DNA from: a bacterium
Lineage (GTDB): Bacteria > Bacteroidota > Bacteroidia > Cytophagales > Cyclobacteriaceae
Length of the DNA: 50,656 nucleotides
Assembly (NCBI GenBank): GCA_024743255.1
Contig: JANSWY010000006.1
Span: forward strand, 75,610-126,265
Direction of reading: 5' to 3'
Positions within the stretch are counted from its first letter, which is position 1. Each line of letters opens with the position of its first letter. The translations under genes were made by a program, and so were the position numbers. This document shows, piece by piece, positions 11,601 to 17,890 of this stretch. The notes beneath the pieces were generated by a model. It was not told the DNA's origin and made no database searches. It worked only from the letters and a program-made list of their open reading frames with translations.

Positions 11601-12811
11601 TCAATTTTGATGAAATCCCAGGTATAAAAGTCTCCATTGCTATCAAACCAGATGGAATTCGTAGCGTACGATAAATTGACAACTGTAGCACTTTTGTTAC
11701 CAGCAGAATTCCAGCTTTCCAACACCCTGGTATGTGTGTCATCGGATCTTACCATCCAGACATATCCATTTGGTGCGCGTTTAACATCATAACCAATGTT
11801 ATCTTCATTTCTTACCCATTCATAAGTGAAATCGCTTTGATACTTGGCGATGAAAGAGCTTCCATCAGAATTTCCACTTATAATTGCCGATCCTGCTCCT
11901 GGATTGAAATCCGTAGAGTTTTTGAATGTACCAGTAACGTAAAAGTTTCCAGAAGGATCAATTTCCAATGCGTTGATTTCATTGGCATAATTTTCAACAA
12001 CCGAAGTATGAAGTAGTCTTTCGGAATCAACTAAACTTCCTGTTGACTGATTATATGAAGCGATGTAGGACTCAATAACAAGGTTGCTTGGAAACCCGTC
12101 ATCTGGTAACCCGATAAAACTTCCATTATATCGTCCAACAATATAAACGTTGGAGCCATACAGGTCGATATCATTCACTTCCAGTTCGGTTCCTATGGCA
12201 TTTGGATTGGTAATCCATCTTTCTTCACCATCAGAATCTACACTCAGTATGAATGGTTGAGTCCAATCTGAAGCAGGGATACCGGTTGATTGGCCTGTAA
12301 TTTGATCAAACCCTCCATCGGAAAATGTCCAGTAAGCATTTCCACCAGTGATGTCTCCAGCTATATATAAGTTACCAGACGCATCTGCTTTGAAACCCGC
12401 CAGATCCAACAGCGGGTCATTTCCATGGGTTGTAGAACCGTTAGTTTGACAAGTAATTACCCATTGGAAGTCACCAGTAGAATTGTACTTGGCCACAAAA
12501 AGGTCGAGATGACTATCATTGTCGCCAAACCCTCCCGGATCTAAAGGTGCAGCAACACTTGCGGATGGATCAAAGTCTATTGTTTGATCACCATAGAACC
12601 TACCTCCAACATAGATGTTTCCAGAATCATCAGTTGTGACAAATTCTTGAAGAACACCATTGGGAACATCTATAATGTTCTTTGCAAATTCTAGATTCTG
12701 GGCTTGCGTATAGGACGAGATCAATAAGCAGATCATCACAACCAGAATTTCAAAAACCCAGAGCTTCCGCTCCAGTTTAATGTGAGTTTCTTTCGAATAA
12801 AATAATTTCAT
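5687..12811 (-). CDS. Giant T9SS-secreted protein with about twelve SbsA/Big_5 Ig-like domains
   Basis: A 2374-aa exported protein. The signal peptide (to about residue 38) ends SSYTQAQ. Residues of about 40-465 form an SBBP/propeller-like region (DDSGNIYVGGRF, DPSGNFYVTGTF, ADASGNLYIAGD). Then come about twelve SbsA-type Ig modules of roughly 110-120 residues, starting near 469, 592, 704, 815, 932, 1044, 1160, 1277, 1397, 1510, 1627 and 1752. Each opens with a variant of APxVxSLSPxDxATxV and closes with WxFTT. Near 1867 a WDGSSWNNGTGP segment begins a C-terminal surface-protein region. The last 85 residues are a type A T9SS sorting domain ending GMYIVRETVQGQIFTHKVMFK. It is probably a cell-surface adhesin or matrix protein; ligand unknown. 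It lies upstream of the PID-CTERM-like gene and downstream of a TPR-LuxR regulator. Confidence 0.93.
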   Translation of the reverse strand: MKLFYSKETHIKLERKLWVFEILVVMICLLISSYTQAQNLEFAKNIIDVPNGVLQEFVTTDDSGNIYVGGRFYGDQTIDFDPSASVAAPLDPGGFGDNDSHLDLFVAKYNSTGDFQWVITCQTNGSTTHGNDPLLDLAGFKADASGNLYIAGDITGGNAYWTFSDGGFDQITGQSTGIPASDWTQPFILSVDSDGEERWITNPNAIGTELEVNDIDLYGSNVYIVGRYNGSFIGLPDDGFPSNLVIESYIASYNQSTGSLVDSERLLHTSVVENYANEINALEIDPSGNFYVTGTFKNSTDFNPGAGSAIISGNSDGSSFIAKYQSDFTYEWVRNEDNIGYDVKRAPNGYVWMVRSDDTHTRVLESWNSAGNKSATVVNLSYATNSIWFDSNGDFYTWDFIKIDGLTGSQIYDNGIGGVNYVDGNDKVYLTSKYENTGIDFDLGAGILRLGSGDFSDDVQLSVYNNETDNTAPVLVSVSPADGSNDVDVATNLVLTFNEPVRPVSNTASILNQLIVRNKSTHAAEDIVYTFNDEVSYSGNVITIDLDTDLPDDTEMYITLQEGFAIDYAGNGQAAITSSTEWEINTGAEVDVTAPSIVSVSPVDEATGVSVFTDLVVNFDEDIQKGTGIIYVRRIDNNAVVKSIDVSSSDVTISGSQLTVDLPDKLLLNTNVYVQLITGIVEDLSGNDVVGISGETWDFTTEAASPPQISSLSPADDGTGVAVSGQTFTITWDETVTEASGFARINQMNGTMVESFTDFVVSGSQTSFTSTVDLDYNTDYYITVNANSFQDAVGSSSPAISGSTTWNFTTEPSETVAPTVSALSPEDNATGVPTSTDTYTITFSEDVQVNVGTSQIWMYRASDDVAVSGLLAGNTTVVDVTNNVVTIEFTGLTLVAGTEYYIVVLGDAFEDLNGNAFAGISKPDWSFTASSGDVTPPSVSSLSPTDNATDVAIDQTLTINFNESIQKGTGTISIHRVSDDLQLQALSVSTANVVVSGSSATITPPVDFPFDTELYVSIPSGTFEDLAGNDYPGLSGTIWSFTTEPEAFDVVSFSTVDNSAAVAIDADFTITFNANANIGAGTIGIYRTSDDVLVTSLSNYVASNMTISGASITFDFPADLDYEENYYIQVTDNYLRNTTVPTEYWSGIQDTFTWNFTTEDNPDSTPPTTSSLSPTDNSTEVALDANLVITFNEDIQKGSSGIINIKRSSDDLVLQAFGTGSSSVTVSGNTATINPVDFNAGVEMYVEVPSGFFEDLAGNDFTGIAEPDWSFTTNAGDVTAPSISTLSPTNGATDVSITNWVFTIDFDEDIQNGAGIIRLRKSSDNTTFTTALIGTPLTSISGSELTIDFNAQGTLDAFDLNYETDYYIEIPSNAVQDLAGNPFAGTGISDWEFTTEVEPFGLVSLIPADNSSNVSVGADLAITFNQDASIGSGNIRIYRSSDDGLVSSLSNFNGSYMAISGPTITFDFPSDLPQGEELYVHVSDGYLRSDANSLDTWEGIQDNTSWTFTVEDNRPQITGFTPTTEKGSGEVIYEITFDRDIALTTLTNRLFRVFTSSAVQVVSMNRYGDIEIDGNTATLKWQYPLSPDVDYYVNISEGFFVDATDSNNGAEGIDDNTTWTFSTRANDGNGPSIVSLSPANGEEKVLRSGSQVDFVMTFDEPVYLGNTSGEVLLYRDDASGDVLYYNVGNIVSISEDNLSVTFDIPDGYTMLADTEYYILFDTYNDAAQPNLFDADGNGIADITSESTWRFRTYGPVEILSLSPADEATDVPVDAVFTITTNNDLSINGGTIRIRNYETGGIARTIILPSPDVTVSGNQASFNFNSFGDLAEGWHYYIDIGSAVFLDEFNQTFTIAGNETWDFTTEIITIVWDGSSWNNGTGPTSNDNVRLEGNYSGGFECEDLTVNPGVTLTVNNNETLHVYDDITNSGSIVVESGSSLITYDGAGYTGNDITIKRNTRYGDGKYSFVGTPVQSDAAITGSDLGSTVYSYDESVAFGADGINRWINASSEQLTPGKGYVQAFQQELVFAGQPNSGSISHNGTYTEDTNDADEGWNLVSNPYPAAIEVDAFLTANTNILGAVYLWDDNNSESSRGSNSDYIVANAIGVTSNSQAGNGSRYNNHILSSQGFFVKLLNGIDTDIDFSEAMRVTGNNADDNFFRETNSSFKLSLTNNEGLYKETLMGFVEDADQDVFNRLYDAPVFNREAANSIFSIKFNESLAIQGLSYNSNNILIGIKIEKTGYNTISMSEYNHQEIYLRDLKTGELTLLNSGGYTFYMEAGMDKNRFEIAINPSVITSSITTRKAQIYAAGKQLFIKSGTDERREIKVVSISGQSVYEDEIEGSISFDLQNIPSGMYIVRETVQGQIFTHKVMFK

Positions 12812-12864
12812 AGCGTTTCAAATTTTTCCTGAGACCAAGATCAACTTGTTTGCTATGAGTTTTA

Positions 12865-12901
12865 CCACCTACTCGGGGTAGTTGTATACCTGTCCGGGTG
12901 G
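12865..12901. promoter_or_regulatory. Candidate operator upstream of the giant T9SS gene
   Basis: A G/C-rich patch in an AT-rich spacer, 54-90 nt before the start of the giant gene. It has outer inverted arms CCACC and GGTGG, an inner palindrome CTAC-N5-GTAG at 12869-12881, and two related cores, TCGGGGTAG and CCGGGTGGATAG. No standard TAnnTTTG box was found in this spacer, so an activator-dependent promoter is possible. The neighbouring TPR-LuxR protein is the obvious candidate, but this is inference. Confidence 0.35.
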
Positions 12902-12911
12902 ATAGTTTTTC

Positions 12912-12949
12912 AAAAAAGCCCCATTAAGTGTATTAATGAGTCTTTTTTT
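12912..12949 (-). terminator. Terminator after the TPR-LuxR gene (possibly bidirectional)
   Basis: Stem GCCCCATTAA (12918-12927) pairs with TTAATGAGTC (12933-12942) around a 5-nt loop, with one mismatch and one G-U pair. It is flanked by six A residues on the left and seven T residues on the right, so either strand ends in a U-tract. It follows the stop of the regulator at 12975 and separates it from the giant gene. Confidence 0.7.
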
Positions 12950-12974
12950 CTATTTAACAATATGAGATGTTTAC

Positions 12975-14486
12975 CTATGTTTTGGCTAAAATTGCTTCCA
13001 AAGCTTCCTTCCTATTGGACACTCCAAGCTTTTCATAGATGTTTCTGAGGTGAAATTTCACAGTGCTCACAGACACAAAAACAGTCTCTGCAATCTGGCG
13101 ATTATTCTTATCAGAAAGGGCATGATTCAGTATCTCAAATTCGCGATCTGACAAGGGTTTGTATAGACCTTCATTGATTTTATCAATTGTCAAATTCAAG
13201 TCTGTTACTCCCCCACCAAACACTGAATTGATCTGTAATCTGAGTGTATCAATCTCTTGAGAAAGTAGCTCCTGTTTGATTTTAAATCTCTGAAATAGGA
13301 GATAAATCGCTACTGCACTAAACAGTAAAACCACCCCTATCAGAATCATTAAAAACTGTTTGAATCTTTGTTCGCTTTCCAGTTCGGCTTTTGTCTCCTG
13401 AATTTCCTTTTCCTTTTGAACTGTTTCGAACTTGGTTTGCAGCTCCGATACCGATCTTCTTTGATCCTGTCTCATTAAGGAATCTGATAGTGCTTTGAAG
13501 TTTCTGTGATACTCTAATGATGTCTTATAGTCTTTTAAACTAGCGTTAATTTCTACCAGGGACTTTGCTGCTCCTATTTTGAGATGAACTGATTTAGAAT
13601 AATCGTATGCTAGTACGCCATACTTTTTAGCTTCTCTGTACTTACCCATCGCATTCAGTGTTTCAGAAAGCTGAAAGTAGTCATATAAAAGACCTATTGA
13701 ATCCTGGTTTATCAAGTCCATATCTATTGCCTTCCTGAAGTAGTATTCGGATGAATCAAATTGTTCCAGGTCATTATAGATAGCTCCTAGCATGTTATTC
13801 CCAACTGCTAAGCTTCGATAATCCTTCAATTCTTCAACTAATAAGTTTGACGTTTTGAGGTAAAACAAAGCACTATCATTTGAGCCCATCATATTGTGAA
13901 TCTGCCCCAGGTTTTGCATGGTCTTTGCCGCTGATGCCGTTTCATTAGCCAAAGAATAAAGCCTTAACGCCTCACGAAAAGCCTCTAATCCTTTTTGATT
14001 TTCGTTGCTATACTGGATATAGATTATCGCAATATCATTCATTGCCTGAGCCTGATCCTTATGCGATTCCTGAGCCTCAAACATTTCTCTTGCATTTAAC
14101 AAAATAGACAATGCCGTATCATATTTTGATTGCCACAACAGATTCTTACCCTGATTTAAAAATATTTTAGCTTTAATAGTCTGCTTATCTGTTTCATTAT
14201 CCAGATAATTCAAGAGACTGAGAGATCTGTTGAAGTAGGAAGTTGCGATATCAAACTTATTAGAATAAGTGCTTCTTATTCCTTTAAGACGCAAGGTGTT
14301 TACTCTAATATCAAGAGGGATTGCGATTGAATCCGCATTTAAAATAGAATCTAGCAGTAAATCACTTTTTGTGGGATTTGTATTGAAAATACTTTCTGCT
14401 TCTTCAAACAGACTCTCATAATTAGATTGACTGAAGGTACAGAAATGAAAGAGAATTAGCGTTGAAAAAAGTGTGGTTCGGATCAT
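12975..14486 (-). CDS. Membrane TPR-LuxR-type transcriptional regulator
   Basis: A 503-aa protein with a signal peptide or N-terminal anchor (MIRTTLFSTLILFHFCTFS), TPR repeats over about 20-345 (for example AMNDIAIIYIQYSNENQKGLEAF, GNNMLGAIYNDLEQFDSSEYYF), one transmembrane helix at about 374-396, a coiled stretch, and a C-terminal LuxR/GerE helix-turn-helix (about 440-503; LSDREFEILNHALSDKNNRQIAE, VSVSTVKFHLRNIYEKLGVSNR). The layout implies a periplasmic TPR sensor joined through the membrane to a cytoplasmic DNA-binding domain, a type common in Bacteroidota. It is encoded just upstream of the giant T9SS gene on the same strand but separated by a terminator, so control of that gene in trans is plausible, not shown. 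It has its own upstream region of 93 nt before the response regulator stop. Confidence 0.92.
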   Translation of the reverse strand: MIRTTLFSTLILFHFCTFSQSNYESLFEEAESIFNTNPTKSDLLLDSILNADSIAIPLDIRVNTLRLKGIRSTYSNKFDIATSYFNRSLSLLNYLDNETDKQTIKAKIFLNQGKNLLWQSKYDTALSILLNAREMFEAQESHKDQAQAMNDIAIIYIQYSNENQKGLEAFREALRLYSLANETASAAKTMQNLGQIHNMMGSNDSALFYLKTSNLLVEELKDYRSLAVGNNMLGAIYNDLEQFDSSEYYFRKAIDMDLINQDSIGLLYDYFQLSETLNAMGKYREAKKYGVLAYDYSKSVHLKIGAAKSLVEINASLKDYKTSLEYHRNFKALSDSLMRQDQRRSVSELQTKFETVQKEKEIQETKAELESEQRFKQFLMILIGVVLLFSAVAIYLLFQRFKIKQELLSQEIDTLRLQINSVFGGGVTDLNLTIDKINEGLYKPLSDREFEILNHALSDKNNRQIAETVFVSVSTVKFHLRNIYEKLGVSNRKEALEAILAKT

Positions 14487-14579
14487 AATGGCTATCGTTC
14501 ATTCATCAATTTAGCCAATGGAGGCATTAAATCGAAATGCTACAATAACGAATTATGTATTTAGTAAATGGAAGTGAAA

Positions 14580-14954
14580 CTACCCAACTTTTCTATCAAT
14601 CGCTTCGCTGATTTCCGGAACATTCAAAGGTTTATTGAACAATTGCACCACCATTTTGGATTCAATCGCATTTTCAATTTCCTTATTATTATCAAAACCA
14701 GTTAGAATATAGAATGGGATATCGTGCTTTTCTTTGGCTTTAGTGATAAATTCTACGCCATTCATTTCAGGCATATTCATATCACTAATAACAGCATCAA
14801 TTGGTTTTTCGGGATTATCTAATTGCTCCAGACCTTCCTGTCCTGAGAGAACAGTTATCACTTCATACTTACTTCTGAAGTTAGCCTTAAACACAAACAA
14901 ATTGTGTTCTTCATCATCTACATATAGAATTCTCTTATCCCTCACGTCTGCCAT
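14580..14954 (-). CDS. Single-domain response regulator (CheY-like)
   Basis: A 124-aa receiver domain with no output domain. The acidic pocket is Asp13-Asp14 (LYVDDEE), the phosphorylation site is Asp58 (VISDMNMPEMNG), the switch Thr is Thr85 (FYILTGFD) and the conserved Lys is Lys108 (LFNKPLN). Proteins of this size pass phosphoryl groups or act by protein contacts. No kinase is adjacent; the sensor kinase at the left edge of the window is a possible but unsupported partner. A near-perfect Bacteroidota promoter lies just upstream (14974-15005), so it appears to be a single-gene transcript. Confidence 0.93.
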   Translation of the reverse strand: MADVRDKRILYVDDEEHNLFVFKANFRSKYEVITVLSGQEGLEQLDNPEKPIDAVISDMNMPEMNGVEFITKAKEKHDIPFYILTGFDNNKEIENAIESKMVVQLFNKPLNVPEISEAIDRKVG

Positions 14955-14973
14955 AGCTTAGCTGATTTCTACA

Positions 14974-15005
14974 CAAATTTAACAGTTGATTGAATGAATT
15001 ACAAA
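14974..15005 (-). promoter_or_regulatory. Bacteroidota-type promoter of the response regulator
   Basis: On the minus strand TTTG (15002-15005), a 20-nt spacer, then TAAATTTG (14974-14981). This fits the known Bacteroidota consensus TTTG-N19/21-TAnnTTTG exactly. The start codon is 20 nt downstream of the -7 box, so the leader is short. Confidence 0.7.
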
Positions 15006-15030
15006 AGTCTTATGTCAAATGTCAAACCAT

Positions 15031-16053
15031 CTAATCCATCTTGTTTTCCAAACTTTGGACTCTTTTAATCAATTCTGGTACTTTTCTGCTTGCTGCAAAC
15101 ACACGCATGTATTCTTTGACATTTATTACGGGAGAGCCAATTAATTCCTTCCCCCTTTCCTTAACATTCGACATTACTCCAGCCTGCGGACCGATTTTAG
15201 TTCCATCTGCAACATTGATATGGCCGCTCACTCCTGCCTGTCCTCCAATCATACAATTAGCTCCAATTTTTGATGACCCGGCAATACCAGTTTGAGCTGC
15301 AATAACTGTATTTTCACCAATTTCACAATTGTGAGCTACCTGCACCAGGTTATCAATCTTAACTCCCTTTCGAATTATTGTTGAACTAATTGTAGCTCGA
15401 TCAATAGTTGAATTTGCTCCAATACTTACATGATCCTCCAGGATTACATTTCCAATCTGTGGAATCCTTTGAAAGGACCCATCAGATTGAGGTGCGAACC
15501 CAAATCCATCGCTCCCAATTACGGCTCCCGGGTGAATATGACAGCAATCACCAATCACAGTTCGATCCATTATTTGAACACCTGGGAAGATACGACAGTT
15601 ATTTCCAATCACTACCTCCTCTCCTATATATACATTGGAATCTATATATGTATTATCTCCTATCTTCTTTGCATGTATTATTGAGTTTTCACCGATATAG
15701 ACCTCATGTCCTATTTCAGTTTGTTCAGAAATAGTGGCTGACGCTGCAATCCCTGTCTTCTTTGGTTTTTGTATCTCCTCAACCATTCCCAATAATGTTG
15801 CAAATGATGTGTATGGATCATCTACTTTAATAAGGTTGCATGAAAGTTGATCTTTAGGTGTGAATGTGTTGGAAACAATTACTGTAGAAGCAGAGGTTTC
15901 ATAAATCTCTTTTTCATACTTCGGGTTGGACAAGAATGTGATATCTCCTTTTTGGGCATTGCTGATTTCAGATATGCCTGTAATCACTGCATTCTCATCT
16001 CCATGGAAATCTCCATTAAGAATATTGACTATGTCACTTATCAAAAACTTCAT
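15031..16053 (-). CDS. lpxD: UDP-3-O-acylglucosamine N-acyltransferase LpxD
   Basis: A 340-aa enzyme of lipid A synthesis that adds the second, N-linked acyl chain to UDP-3-O-acyl-glucosamine from acyl-ACP. The N-terminal uridine-binding domain spans about 1-100 (ITGISEISNAQKGDITFLSN), then left-handed beta-helix hexapeptide repeats run to about 305 (IGDNTYIDSNVYIGEEVVIG, IGENTVIAAQTGIAGSSKIG). A C-terminal helix ends SLENKMD. His241 in VQVAHNCEIG corresponds to the catalytic His239 of E. coli LpxD, and length matches the family. No other lpx gene is adjacent in this window. A -7-like box (16100-16107) and the Hc1 terminator lie just upstream, so it likely has its own promoter. Confidence 0.96.
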   Translation of the reverse strand: MKFLISDIVNILNGDFHGDENAVITGISEISNAQKGDITFLSNPKYEKEIYETSASTVIVSNTFTPKDQLSCNLIKVDDPYTSFATLLGMVEEIQKPKKTGIAASATISEQTEIGHEVYIGENSIIHAKKIGDNTYIDSNVYIGEEVVIGNNCRIFPGVQIMDRTVIGDCCHIHPGAVIGSDGFGFAPQSDGSFQRIPQIGNVILEDHVSIGANSTIDRATISSTIIRKGVKIDNLVQVAHNCEIGENTVIAAQTGIAGSSKIGANCMIGGQAGVSGHINVADGTKIGPQAGVMSNVKERGKELIGSPVINVKEYMRVFAASRKVPELIKRVQSLENKMD

Positions 16054-16099
16054 CTCAGAACCACTTTGTATATAAAACTATTGTTTTTGCACACCTTCA

Positions 16100-16107
16100 C
16101 AAACCTA
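16100..16107 (-). promoter_or_regulatory. Candidate -7 box for lpxD
   Basis: The minus strand reads TAGGTTTG, a full match to TAnnTTTG, 46 nt before the lpxD start. The -33 position (19 nt further up) reads TCTG, one base off TTTG, and falls inside the terminator hairpin of the upstream gene. The match at -33 is imperfect, so support is moderate. Confidence 0.4.
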
Positions 16108-16117
16108 TATAAACAAA

Positions 16118-16147
16118 AAACCCCGTCAGAATATTCTGACGGGGTTT
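16118..16147 (-). terminator. Strong terminator after the Hc1 gene
   Basis: A perfect 30-bp palindrome: the arm AAACCCCGTCAGAAT is followed directly by its complement. On the minus strand it continues into a run of six T residues. It begins 24 nt after the Hc1 stop codon. The arms are flanked by A- and T-runs on both sides, so it could also work on the plus strand. Confidence 0.85.
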
Positions 16148-16170
16148 CGTGTGTATCTTAAAACAAATAA

Positions 16171-16347
16171 TTAACCTTTGTTCTTAATATCTTGTACTTC
16201 TACTCTGATTTCTTGAGAAAGGTTTTTCAACTCTTGCATACCTTTTCTTACTCTAGTTCCAGCAGCTGAATTTCCTTTGTCATAAAATTTACTGAAATCA
16301 TCTTCAAGTGAAGCGATCAAGTCTCTTATTTGTTCGAATCTTTTCAT
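16171..16347 (-). CDS. Histone H1-like protein Hc1
   Basis: A 58-aa ORF from ATG 16347 to TAA 16171. It begins MKRFEQIRDLIASLEDDF, continues SKFYDKGNSAAGTRVRKGMQ, and ends EVQDIKNKG. This matches the short histone H1-like Hc1 proteins found throughout Bacteroidota, which are small, helical, charged proteins thought to bind DNA; the KGNSAAGTRVRKGMQ segment is the family hallmark. The gene is monocistronic: a perfect-palindrome terminator follows, and the 106-nt spacer upstream separates it from the alpha-oxoamine synthase. The spacer holds TTTG followed at 19 nt by TAAAATTT, a weak promoter candidate. Abundant expression would fit the strong terminator. Confidence 0.85.
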   Translation of the reverse strand: MKRFEQIRDLIASLEDDFSKFYDKGNSAAGTRVRKGMQELKNLSQEIRVEVQDIKNKG

Positions 16348-16453
16348 ATTAATATTCTTTAAAGGTTACTGATAATTATTCGCTGAGCAATATAGTTAAA
16401 ATGTTTAAAATTTTATAGTTAGGAGCATTTTTTACAAAAAAAAACGCAATTTC

Positions 16454-17716
16454 CTACTTAACAATTGCTCCCTCTACGGCCTCTTCTTCGTAAAATCCTG
16501 AATCCAACTTGTCTTTGATAGATTTGAAGGCTTCAATTGTTTGATTTACGTCATCCAAAGAGTGTACTGCAGTTGGAATAATTCTTAACATAATTACTCC
16601 TTTTGGTACAACTGGGTACACAATCATTGAGCAGAAGATGTTAAGATTATTTCTCAGGTCTTTAACCAGGTTAGTAGCGCTGATTAGTGAACCTTTAAGA
16701 AATACCGGTGTAACTGGTGATTTTGTAGTTCCAATGTTGAAACCATTATCTGTTAATCCTTTTTGAATTGCATTAACAATCTTCCAAAGGTTTTCTTTCA
16801 ATTCTGGTTTAGATCTTAATAACTCAAGTCTCTTCAGGTTACCTATTACTAAAGGCATAGGAAGTGACTTAGCAAAAATCTGAGATCTCACATTATATCT
16901 TAAGTAATCAATGATGTCATGATCACCAGAAATGAATGCTCCAATACTTGCCATTGACTTTGCAAAAGTAGAGAAGTAAAGATCAATACCATCTTGTACG
17001 CCTTGCTCTTCTCCAGTACCAGCTCCGGTTGCTCCCATTGTACCAAATCCGTGAGCATCGTCAACTAGCAATCTGAAATCAAATTTTTCTTTAAGATCGA
17101 TGATACTTTTAAGATCACCCATGTTTCCTGACATTCCGAAAACACCTTCCGTGATCACAAGTACACCACCTCCGTTTTCATTAGCAAGTTTAGTAGCTCT
17201 TACTAATTGCTTTTGAAGGTTTTCAATATCGTTGTGAGGGAATACAAACCTTTTTCCCATGTGCATTCTAAGACCATCGATGATACATGCATGCGATTCA
17301 GCATCATATACAATAACATCTTTTCTATCTACTAATGCATCAATTACAGACATTACTCCCTGATAACCGTAGTTCAAGAGCATAGTATCTTCCTTCATTA
17401 CAAAGTCAGAAAGTTCTTTTTCAAGTTGCTCATGATACTGAGTGTTACCTGTCATCATTCTTGCACCCATTGGGTAAGCAAGTCCCCATTCTTTGGAAGC
17501 TTCTTCATCCACTTTTCTTACTTCCGGATGATTAGCAAGTCCCAGGTAATTGTTTAAACTCCATGTAAGAACTTCTTTTCCTTTGAATGTCATTCTAGGC
17601 TGGATTTCCCCTTCCAATTTTGGAAACATGTAGAAATTCTTATCCAGGTTGTCATCAAGGTATGAGTGTCGACCTAAAGGCCCTTTGTCTTGTAATAATT
17701 TTTCAAATAGATCCAT
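16454..17716 (-). CDS. Alpha-oxoamine synthase (serine palmitoyltransferase-like)
   Basis: A 420-aa PLP enzyme that condenses an amino acid with an acyl-CoA with loss of CO2. Seen: NNYLGLANHP, GARMMTGNTQYHEQLE, His142 stacking on PLP (DAESHACIIDG), LLVDDAHGFG with Asp220, and Schiff-base Lys253 in TFAKSMASIG. The length and the N-terminal DLFEKLLQDKGPLGRHSYLD extension fit the Bacteroidota enzyme usually called serine palmitoyltransferase, which starts sphingolipid synthesis. Related enzymes use cysteate to make sulfonolipids in gliding Cytophagales, or are KBL or BioF. The lack of bioABD or tdh neighbours favours the lipid role, but the amino-acid substrate cannot be read from sequence. It has a perfect promoter at 17755-17785 and stands alone. 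Confidence 0.85.
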   Translation of the reverse strand: MDLFEKLLQDKGPLGRHSYLDDNLDKNFYMFPKLEGEIQPRMTFKGKEVLTWSLNNYLGLANHPEVRKVDEEASKEWGLAYPMGARMMTGNTQYHEQLEKELSDFVMKEDTMLLNYGYQGVMSVIDALVDRKDVIVYDAESHACIIDGLRMHMGKRFVFPHNDIENLQKQLVRATKLANENGGGVLVITEGVFGMSGNMGDLKSIIDLKEKFDFRLLVDDAHGFGTMGATGAGTGEEQGVQDGIDLYFSTFAKSMASIGAFISGDHDIIDYLRYNVRSQIFAKSLPMPLVIGNLKRLELLRSKPELKENLWKIVNAIQKGLTDNGFNIGTTKSPVTPVFLKGSLISATNLVKDLRNNLNIFCSMIVYPVVPKGVIMLRIIPTAVHSLDDVNQTIEAFKSIKDKLDSGFYEEEAVEGAIVK

Positions 17717-17754
17717 CTAAAGACTTTTAATTTTCCCTTCTAAAAAACAAAACA

Positions 17755-17785
17755 CAAAGGTAACATTAATTGCCATCAGGACAAA
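17755..17785 (-). promoter_or_regulatory. Bacteroidota-type promoter of the alpha-oxoamine synthase
   Basis: On the minus strand TTTG (17782-17785), a 19-nt spacer, then TACCTTTG (17755-17762). This is an exact fit to TTTG-N19/21-TAnnTTTG. The start codon is at 17716, which gives a leader of roughly 30 nt. Confidence 0.7.
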
Positions 17786-17890
17786 TGTAGACCAACTGAA
17801 TTAGGTGAATTCAATCAATTCTTAACAATTATTTCAAAATAACACCCAGAAAAATGAAATATCTTTAATGAATATCCGTAAAAACTATTG

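Noticed and set aside
12819-12826. Promoter -7 box for the giant gene
   Set aside because: AAAATTTG is one base off TAnnTTTG, lies 8 nt from the start codon, and has no TTTG at 19-21 nt.
15408-16161. Plus-strand ORFs of 84-108 codons
   Set aside because: Antisense to lpxD, whose full-length family match explains the region.
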